A stretch of 64,000 nt of DNA from Citrus sinensis (Eukaryota; Streptophyta; Magnoliopsida; Sapindales; Rutaceae): contig NC_068564.1 in assembly GCF_022201045.2 (NCBI RefSeq), positions 27,681,001 to 27,745,000 of the forward strand, read 5' to 3'. This document shows, piece after piece, positions 55,948-64,000 of the stretch; position 1 is the stretch's first letter; every line of letters starts with the position of its first letter. Made by a program: the position numbers and the translations under genes. Under the pieces are notes generated by a model that searched no databases, had not been told where the DNA came from, and was given only the letters and a program-made list of their open reading frames with translations.

Positions 55948-58900
55948 ATGCCTCCAAGAAAAGCTCGTGATGCTCATACTACAACTTACAATCAAGAAGA
56001 TGTTTCGAAAGATGAATCCCTGGCTAGTATGACAGCCAGAATTGATATGTTAGCTGCACAAATGGCACGAATAGCAGAGTTACTTGACGAACGCCATTGT
56101 ACTCCAGAACGTGAAGACAAATCAAGTGTAAGCTTTGCTAACCCATTCTCTGGGCGTCAACCTAGAACTGAGTCAACTGATGACAGAAGATGGGAATCTG
56201 GGTTGAGAATTGACATTCCCGAATTTCAAGGAAGTGGTCGACCTGAAGAATTATTAGACTGGATTAACGCCATTGAGGAAGTTTTCGAATACAAAGAAGT
56301 TCCTGAAAATAAACTAGTTTCGCTTGCTGCAACTCGATTTCGTGGAAGAGCAGCAGCTTGGTGGCAACAAACTAAGCTCACAAGGATTAGGCAAGGCAAA
56401 AAGAAGATTGATTCTTGGGAAAAGTTCAAGAAGCACTTGCGTGGAGCATTCTTGCCTCATAATTACGCCAAACTGTTATACCAACAGCTACAGAATTTAA
56501 GGCAAGGTAATCGATCAATGGATGATTACACTACAGAATTTCATTGGTTGGTGGCCCGCAATGACTTGACAGAGACAGAAGAACAACAGGTTTCCCACTA
56601 CATTGGAGGCCTACGATCTCAATTTCAAGACCAATTAAATTTACTTGACCCATACTCTGTTTCAGAGGCACACCAACAAGCCTTGCAGTTGGAGAAGCAA
56701 TTTAGTCGACGTACTAATGACTCAAGCTTTCGGGGTGCTCGAAGTGTTGTTCGTGATAATTTAAACCCAACTTCCCAATTTCGTAATTTCACTCCTCCAA
56801 ATCCTCCAAATAAAACTAGTAAACCTAGTGAAATCGGTCAAAGCAGCAAAACTCAATCATCGGGTTCGGGATTACGCTGTTTTAATTGCGGAGAAAATGG
56901 GCACCGAATGACAGAATGTAAAAAGGGAGGAAAATATGGTAAAGGCTTATTCGTAGGCACAGAGGAAAGTGAAGACTACCAGGAGGAAGAAACTGAAGAG
57001 TTCGCTGTAGAGCCAACTTTTGATAGTAATGGTAGCGCTCAATCTGTTGAAGAACATGGTGATAGCGGGCCAATGTTGATCGTGAACCGTACATTCTTCA
57101 CTCCTAAAGGTCAAGACAAAGACAAGTGGCTACGACAGAATATCTTTCAGACTACTTGCACAATCGGGGGTAAAGTATGTCGTATGGTCATAGACTCCGG
57201 CAGTTGCGAGAATGTCATTTCGGAAGAAGCCATAACAAAGCTAAATTTAAAGACAGAACCTCATCAAACTCCATACAAGCTCACATGGCTGAAGAAGGGA
57301 AATCAAGTGACAGTATCGAAACGTTGCTTAGTTTCCTTATCCATTGGTTCAATTTATAAAGACAAAATTTGGTGTGATGTTGTGGCTATGGATGCTTGTC
57401 ATCTATTACTGGGTAGACCTTGGCAATATGATCGAAACGTAGTGCATGATGGGAAGAGAAACACCTACAGCTTTATGTTTAACAACACCAAGATCGTTCT
57501 CCTACCTAACAAAGAGTTTACTCTCCAGCAAGACTTGGGTAATTATTTGTTAGGAAAGAAGCAATTTATAGATGTTGTAGCAGAGACAAAGAGAGTCTAC
57601 ATTTTATTGGGAAAAGAGAGTAACGGTGATTCGAAGATTCCTGAAACTGTGACACCTATTCTGGTGGAATTTCAAGATTTGTTCCCTAATGAGCTACCAC
57701 AGGGTTTACCACCTCTTCGAGATATACAACACCAAATTGATTTGGTACCAGGTTCTACATTACCAAATCGACCTCATTATCGTATGAGTCCTACAGAACA
57801 TGAGGAATTAAGGCGCCAAGTGGAAGAGTTACTAGAAAATGGATTTATCCGTGAAAGTCTTAGTCCCTGTGCAGTCCCTGCTTTATTGACTCCAAAAAAA
57901 GATGGTTCTTGGAGGATGTACGTGGACAGTCGAGCTATCAATAAAATTTCAGTTCGATATCGTTTTCCAATCCCTCGATTAGACGACTTGTTAGATCAAC
58001 TCAGTGGAGCAACAATTTTTACCAAACTTGATTTGAAAAGTGGCTACCATCAAATTCGAATACGGCCTGGAGATGAATGGAAAACAGCTTTTAAAATTCG
58101 CGAAGGGTTATACGAGTGGTTGGTAATGCCGTTTGGCTTATCTAATGCTCCGAGTACTTTTATGCGAGTCATGAATCAAGTTCTTCGCCCTTTCATTGGA
58201 AAGTTTGTGGTTGTTTACTTCGATGATATACTTATATATAGCACCAGTCACGAGTTACATCTACAACATTTGAGAGAAGTGCTTTTAGGCTTAAGAGCAA
58301 CAAGTTTATACACAGCAGTAAACAAGTGTATTTTCTTGACCGAGAAAGTATTATTTTTGGGATATGTGGTGTCGAAGGATGGTATATCTGTTGACCAATC
58401 AAAAGTGGATGCTATTCGAGATTGGCCTCAGCCAACTACTTTATCCGCCACCAGAAGTTTCCATGGATTAGCCTCTTTTTACAGGCGATTCATTCCTCAT
58501 TTCAGTACTATTATGGCACCAATCACAAATTGCATGAAAGGAGGACAATTCTCTTGGACAGAGGCAGCTACTAAGGCATTCAAGATTATCAAAGAAAAGT
58601 TGATTACTGCCCCAGTACTTGCCCTACCAGATTTTTCGCTCACTTTTGAGGTACATTGTGATGCTTCTAAGGTCGGCATTGGAGCTGTTCTTAGCCAACA
58701 GGGTAAGCCTATAGCTTATTTCAGTGAGAAGTTGAATGGAGCAAAGGCACACTACAGCACTTATGACGTGGAATTTTACGCAGTAGTCCAAGCGTTAAAA
58801 CATTGACGACATTATCTAATTCATAAAGACTTTGTTTTATACACTGACCATGCCGCGTTAAAGTATCTCAATAGTCAAGACAAGCTCTCTCACAGACATG

Positions 58901-60303
58901 CCACGTGGACAGCATTCCTTCAACAATTTACCTTTGTGGTGAAGCATACCTCTGGTGAATCCAACCGGGCAGTAGATGCACTTAGTCGACGAACTTCGTT
59001 ATTGACACAGATGCATAATCAAGTTCTTGGATTTGACACATTTCGAGAGTTATATGCTTCTGATCCTTACTTTGCTCCTATATTAGAAGACGTTGTTGCA
59101 GGGTTTCGCTCAGATAATCATTTACATGACGAATTCCTTTTCAAGAGTAATCAGTTGTGTGTTCCTAACTCAAGTTTGAGATTGAAAATCATTTCAGAGT
59201 TACATAATGAAGGGCACATGGGTCGTGACAAAACTCTGGCTCTAATCGCCAACACTTATTTTTGGCCTACTATGAGGCGTGAAGTCTATCACTATGTTGA
59301 GACTTGTCGCATTTGTCAAGTTTCCAAGGGTACAGCAACTAATGCTGGGTTATATATGCCGCTGCCAATTCCAACACAACCTTGGGCTGACATTAGCATG
59401 GATTTTGTTTTGGGATTACGCCGCACTCAGAGGGGTATGGATTCAATATTTGTTGTTGTTGATCGATTCTCGAAAATGGCTCACTTCATTGCTTGCAAGA
59501 AGACTACAGACGCTTTGACTGTTGCTCGCCTATTCTTCAAGGAAGTCTATAGATTGCACGGTTTACCAAGTTCTATAGTATCTGACCGGGATACACGATT
59601 TCTTAGCCATTTTTGGAAGACATTATGGAAGTTGACTAACACTCGCCTGAATTTTAGTAATGCTTACCACCCACAAACAGATGGTCAAACTGAAGTTGTC
59701 AACCGCTCTTTAGGAAACCATCTACGTAGTCTAGTTGGTGATAACTTGAAGATGTGGGATCAGAAGTTATATCAAGTCGAGTTTACTTATAACCGTGCAG
59801 TTAAGCGTAGTACTGGTTTAAGCCCTTTTCAGGTGAATTACGGATATAATCCACGAGCTCCTATCGACTTGGCTCCAGTTCCAGATTTAGTTCGCAAAAG
59901 CGGTAAAGCAGAAGACTTTATGGAGCAGCTTCAGCAGATTCATGAAACTACGCAAGAGTCTTTGAAGCAGACGACCGAAAGTTATAAAATTATGGCAGAC
60001 AAAAAACGTCGAGCTTTAGAATTTCAAGTAGGAGATCTTGTTTGGGCTATCTTAACTAAAGATAGATTCTCAGTTGGTGAGTACAACAAGCTTTCTGCCA
60101 GGAAAATTGGCCCTTTGGAGATTATCGAGAAGATAAATCCTAATGCATACCGATTACAGCTTCCTAGTCATATCCGCACCGCAGATGTCTTTAATGTCAA
60201 ACATCTTATTCCTTACAGAGGTGATCATGATGAAGATGTTATTGCTGACAATCTGAATTCGAGGGCGAATTCTCTTCACCCTGGGGGGAATGATGAAGAG
60301 TAG
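55948..60303 (+). pseudogene. Gypsy gag-pol polyprotein with a single nonsense codon
   Basis: One frame runs from the ATG at 55948 to a TAG at 60301-60303, interrupted only by TGA at 58804-58806 (codon 953). Domains by residue: gag (about 90-240, with FRGRAAAWWQQTK), zinc knuckle CFNCGENGHRMTEC (about 310-323), protease MVIDSGSCENVIS (about 413), RT with YFDDILIYS (about 757), and RNase H HCDASKVGIGAVLSQ (about 903). After the stop come the rest of RNase H, the integrase zinc finger (HNEGHMGRDKTL, ETCRICQ) and the integrase core (SMDFVLGL, VSDRDTRFL, HPQTDGQTEVVNRSL). The stop falls within RNase H, where a Trp is usual, so integrase would not be made without readthrough. The C-terminus overlaps the polypurine tract and enters the 3' LTR. 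Confidence 0.92.
60283..60290 (+). other. Gypsy polypurine tract
   Basis: GGGGGGAA abuts the 3' LTR and overlaps the last codons of gag-pol. Confidence 0.8.
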
Positions 60304-60680
60304 GAATCCATATTATACTAGGATTAGTTTCCTTATTAACTAAAGTTTAAGACTTTTAAATTCCTTTCTAATTTAGAATTTTGTTTCCCTTTCAATTTAG
60401 GATTTTGTTTTACTTCATGAATTAGGATAATTACTACTACTATAAATAGCTCCCTCTTGTAGCCTTTGAAAGCAGAGATTTTTGAGTTTAATAATATTTC
60501 AATTTTCAAATCTCTTTGTGAGTATTTGAACAGTTAATTCTCGGTATTCTGCGGAATCAACGAGTCTTAATCCCTAAATTCGCGGTATTCTTTTGAATCA
60601 ACGTGAATTTAGTTATTCTTTTGTTCCGGTATTCTCTAAAATCAACGGAATATTTTGAACATTAAACTTCCGCTGCATCA
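60291..60680 (+). repeat. Gypsy 3' LTR
   Basis: 390 bp, a partner of 55263-55651 with one extra T in the GAGATTTTTGAG run and three substitutions. TATAAATA is at 60441-60448. It is followed by the ATTTG duplication at 60681-60685. Confidence 0.95.
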
Positions 60681-60685
60681 ATTTG

Positions 60686-62296
60686 ACACAACAGGAAGAT
60701 TGGATAAATGAAAAACTTGATGAGGGGACAAAGCAGAGCTGGATATTGATTGTGTTTTGTTCTCAGAATTAAAAGCAGGATCTGAAGAAAAAGGAAATGC
60801 ATTTTCATCAAATATGACATGCCTTGCTATGTATACACGACCAGAATGATGAAGGCATTTATATCCTTTGTGAGCAGGGCTATAACCAATGAATATGCAT
60901 TTACTTGTGTGAAAATCAAATTTATGCTTATTGTAATCTCTCAAATATGGATAGCAAGCACAACCAAAACATTTCAGCATCTTATAATCAGCTTTATGTT
61001 TGAAAAGTTTTTCATATGGTGTCAACATTTTAAGAGCTGAAGTTGGTAACCTATTGATATGATAAACTGAAGCATGGAAAGAATCCCACCAAAAATGCAA
61101 AGGAAGTTTGGCTTGAGCTAACAATGTAAGACCCAATTCTATCACTTGTTTATGTTTTCTCTCAACTAAGCCATTCTGATGATGAGTATGAGGACAAGAG
61201 TGCCTAAATAAAATGCCACACTGATTTAAAAATTCAGTGAATGATCTATATTCTCCCCCCCAGTCAGATTGCAGTATCTTAATGGTTGTTTGGAATTGGT
61301 TTTCAACTTGTAACTTGTATAGCTTAAAAACCTCTAAAGCTTCTGCTTTCAATTTCAATGGGTAGATCCAAGTATATCTAGTGAAATCATCAACAAAACT
61401 AATATAATATCTAAAACCTTCTCTTGAAATAACTGGTGAGGGACCCCAAAGATCAGTGTGTATGAGCTCAAGAGCTGATTTGGTTTTGATTTCTGTAACT
61501 GGGAAATGCAACTTGTGTATCTTACCCAACTGACATGCTTCACAAAAATGTTGTGTTGCTTGCTTAACCATATTCAGAGAAAACTTATCAGCATGATGGA
61601 GTTTAAGTAAATGCAATAAGCTTTGAGAATTTGGGTGGCCAAATCTTCTGTGTAGAAGAGCTATTTTATTAGGCTTATCAGAACATACATCAAAACCATT
61701 CTGTAAACAGTTGTTTGAATTATTTATGTACTTTACAGATGGCATATGAGAAGCAAGATGACAAATGATAGCATTGACAGAGGTTTATTAGCTTGACTAT
61801 GAGACAGAGAAGAATTCTTGGTAGAAGGCATAGGTTTGACCAGCAGTTTATACAACCATTTCTCAGCAATGCCCTGCATTAGAACTTGTCCCTTCAGCAA
61901 ATCCTTCACAACACAAAATGATCCAAGAAATTCAACAGAAATGTTATTGTCAGTGGTAAGTTTTGAAATGCTTATTAAGTTCTTGGTGATAGAGAGAACA
62001 AGCAAGATATCTTTAAGTGCAATATGTAAATCTGCAGGTTGAGATTTTGAATTCTTGAATGAAAAATAAGAGTCACCAATATGAGTTATTGACAAACCTT
62101 CACCATTGCCAATAATGAGCTTCTCATTACCTCTAAACTCATCTATGATATTAAGATTTCCCATGCTGTTTGTCAGATGATGAGTGGCACCACTGTCCAG
62201 GTACCAACCTTCATCTGCAGGTCCTTCACAATATGCAGCAGAAGCAGTTCCAACCCAGGGTATACCAAAATTATCAGATGCACAAGGATATCCAGA
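60686..62296 (-). pseudogene. Copia pol, protease and integrase part (frameshifted)
   Basis: Following the TAG at the end of gag, the same frame continues through the protease (WYLDSGATHHLTN) to a stop at 61733. Integrase is in another frame, so a frameshift lies between about 61735 and 61785. Integrase motifs include HRRFGHPNSQSLLHLL, CEACQLGKIHKLHFP, IHTDLWGPSP, LQSDWGGEY and NGLVERKH, covering the HHCC finger and the D, D, E residues. The segment is cut at the gypsy insertion point downstream of the integrase, in the linker before RT. Confidence 0.9.
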
Positions 62297-63535
62297 CTAT
62301 GACATGTGTAATCCATTATTGTTGACAGGCCATGGATCATCATTTGTTGGATAGTAAGGTATGTATGCAGGTTCATAGTTAGTTATGTAGGCAGACTTTG
62401 AACCTTTTCCTCTTTGAAATTGTCTTGGTGACTGAGGTATATAATTCGCTTCAAATTTATGCCAGCATTCAACAGCTGTATGTCCTACTTTGAAGCAAAT
62501 CTGACATGTATTCATAAAATCATTACTGTTGGATACTTCTGACTCAAAAGGGGGTAAATTTCCAGTACCATTGAAACCAGTATTGCCAAAAGAGTCTCTT
62601 CCAGAAGAACCAAATCTATTGCTTCCCATCATCATTTGATTTCTTCCTTGATTACCAAAATGACCAGTTCCAGCAGGAAAACCCCTTGGATGAGAATTCA
62701 AAAACATTCCTCTACCATTAAACATACCATTTCTACCACCTGAGTGACCATTATAATTACCCTGGACACCTCTTGTATATCCTCCTCTCCTAGTATGACC
62801 TCTTATTTGAGCATAGTATGCATTCATCATACTATTATTATTCCAGTTAGACATATTAACATAGTTTGCATTAATCATGTGCTTTTCACTTTGATTTTGT
62901 TCAAGCCTAGCCTCATGAGTAAGTAATAGAGCATAAGCATCATCATAATCCAATTTGCTTGCTGTGATAAAGGTAGCTAAATCTAAATAGCCAGCTCCTA
63001 GACCATTGAGGATTTGCTGCAACATATCTCTATCTGATACAGGACTACCAGCACATGCTAATTTGTCTGTAATTTGTTTCATTTTTAAGCAATATTCTTC
63101 AATACTTAGTGAATCTTTTCTTAAGACACTCATCTCATACTTAAGTTGAAGAACTCTAGCCTCAGATTGTACACCAAACCTTTTCTCTAGTGTTTTCCAT
63201 ATATCGAATGAAGTAGTGCATGAGTGAACTAAACTGAGAATACCTTCAGTTATTGAGCTAAGAAGCCAGCTGAGTAATGTTTGATCTTGAGATCTCCAGA
63301 TTGTATATTCAGGATTCTCGATCTGTTGAGAAGAGCTAGCAACTGAAGATGCTATGAATTGGTTTAGTGCAATCTTTTCTCCATTAATGTATCCTTCAAG
63401 TCGATTTCCTCTAATGGAGGCCAGGACTTGATTTTTCCAGAGCATGTAATTAGATCTATCCAATTTGATTGGTGTGATGAAAGAAAAAGTTGTCTGATTC
63501 GTAGCTACTGTATTTTGATTGTTTGTAATGGCCAT
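62297..63535 (-). pseudogene. Copia gag part of the polyprotein, ending in a TAG
   Basis: It starts at the ATG at 63535 (MAITNNQN); an earlier ATG overlaps the primer-binding site. The UBN2-type gag domain contains LDRSNYMLWKNQVLASIRG and LQLKYEMSVLRKDSLSIEEY, then a Gly/Asn/Arg-rich stretch and a zinc knuckle CQICFKVGHTAVECWH. The frame ends at TAG 62297-62299, and the same frame carries on into protease, so the TAG is probably a nonsense mutation or, less likely, a regulated stop. Confidence 0.88.
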
Positions 63536-63540
63536 GATTG

Positions 63541-63552
63541 GCTCTAATACCA
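63541..63552 (-). other. Copia primer-binding site
   Basis: On the minus strand TGGTATTAGAGC directly abuts the 5' LTR. It matches the tRNA-iMet site at 11 of 12 bases. Confidence 0.85.
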
Positions 63553-63895
63553 TGAAGAAATTGTAAAACTGAATAAATGCTGCTGTTTGGCAGCTGAGAA
63601 AATGCAGAGGAAAATTCTTTATTTCAGTAATGAATTGATATTTTGTACATCCAAACAATCACGAAACGTGCAGCTATTTATACATGCTATACTAACTAAC
63701 TAATTGCTTACTAACTAATTATTAATCACAAGCTCACTCAGCTAATCAAATAACAGAATACAGAGTATGCATTGTGATGTTAGTTAGGCTGGTAACTGCT
63801 GCTGACGTGGACCTTCTGACATGGCACAAATGACAACTGGTAACTTGACACGCTGACTCTTCTTCCTCACTTCTGCACAATGAGCTATCTTCACA
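63553..63895 (-). repeat. Copia 5' LTR
   Basis: 343 bp, TG...CA bounded, followed by GCTCA at 63896-63900. The element is transcribed leftward from here. Confidence 0.95.
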
Positions 63896-64000
63896 GCTCA
63901 CAGCTAGTCTTCCCTTGAGCTTTTTTTTTAACTTTTCTTTTTCCCCACCAATACAGAAAAAAAAGAATAATAATTTTGTCGATTTGCCACAATCTCTCTG
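63896..64000. other. Host flank right of the copia element
   Basis: The GCTCA target duplication is followed by about 100 bp of host DNA with no gene. It was originally contiguous with 53038. Confidence 0.7.

Larger units (their letters stand above)
55263..60680 (+). mobile_element. Ty3/gypsy LTR retrotransposon nested in the copia element
   Basis: A complete 5.4-kb element with LTRs 55263-55651 and 60291-60680, TG...CA ends, ATTTG target duplications, a tRNA-iMet primer-binding site, a polypurine tract and one long gag-pol frame with RT before integrase (gypsy order). It lies opposite to the host copia element. The LTRs differ by three substitutions and one 1-bp indel. The gag, RT and integrase types suggest a chromovirus (CRM-like?), but I see no clear chromodomain after the integrase, so the clade is open. 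Confidence 0.95.
53044..63895 (-). mobile_element. Ty1/copia LTR retrotransposon, split by a nested gypsy element
   Basis: The element is bounded by 343-bp LTRs starting TGAAGAAATTG and ending CTTCACA (plus-strand sense), with 5-bp target duplications GCTCA at 53039-53043 and 63896-63900. Without the inserted gypsy element it is about 5.4 kb. The primer-binding site and polypurine tract sit directly inside the correct LTRs for minus-strand transcription. Domain order gag, protease, integrase, RT, RNase H places it in copia. The gag start (LDRSNYMLWKNQVLASIRG) resembles the Ale/Retrofit lineage, which I hold as likely but not certain. The two LTRs differ at five positions of 343. Confidence 0.95.

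Overview
This is eudicot nuclear DNA: AT-rich spacers, genes with many GT/AG introns, plant-only families (SYP61, group IIb WRKY, plant-specific-insert aspartic protease, STIG1-like) and plant LTR retrotransposons. The protein flavour suggests a woody rosid such as Citrus, but that is an impression, not a demonstration. I rebuilt the spliced genes by hand from splice sites, reading phase and family conservation. In every multi-exon model the exon lengths sum to an open frame.

Layout. 349-2633 (+): TGN Qc-SNARE SYP61. 3230-6560: a ~1.6 kb tandem duplication carrying two short BAP31-like ER membrane protein genes (+). 7277-8722 (-): intronless MAPKKK17/18-like kinase with a G-box pair about 1.3 kb upstream. 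13390-17799 (-): 13-exon vacuolar aspartic protease with a saposin-like insert. 21819-24513 (-): six-exon WRKY6/31/42-like factor with a W-box cluster upstream. 24514-31462: gene-poor spacer with one MITE-like foldback and a degenerate 132-bp tandem repeat. 31463-35421 (-): SWAP/SURP splicing regulator with an RS tail. 36692-46098 (-): 23-exon VPS35L (Retriever) gene with a GC-rich foldback element in intron 17. 50118-50561 (+): STIG1-like secreted Cys-rich peptide. 52091-52582 (-): a frameshifted STIG1-like pseudogene, convergent with it.

The last 11 kb is a nested retrotransposon. A Ty1/copia element on the minus strand (53044-63895; 343-bp LTRs, GCTCA target duplications) is split by a complete Ty3/gypsy element on the plus strand (55263-60680; 389/390-bp LTRs, ATTTG target duplications). 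The gypsy gag-pol frame is broken by one nonsense codon. The copia frame has three in-frame TAG codons and one frameshift.

The host genes do not form a functional cluster. SYP61 and VPS35L both act in endosomal/TGN trafficking, and the kinase and WRKY factor are both stress-type regulators, but nothing in the sequence ties them together. I found no clearly novel system. The best leads are a tandem duplication across a splice site in the protease gene, a possible poison exon in the SWAP gene, the truncated BAP31 pair, an orphan coding-like fragment near 48.4 kb, and the mutational pattern in the nested retroelements.
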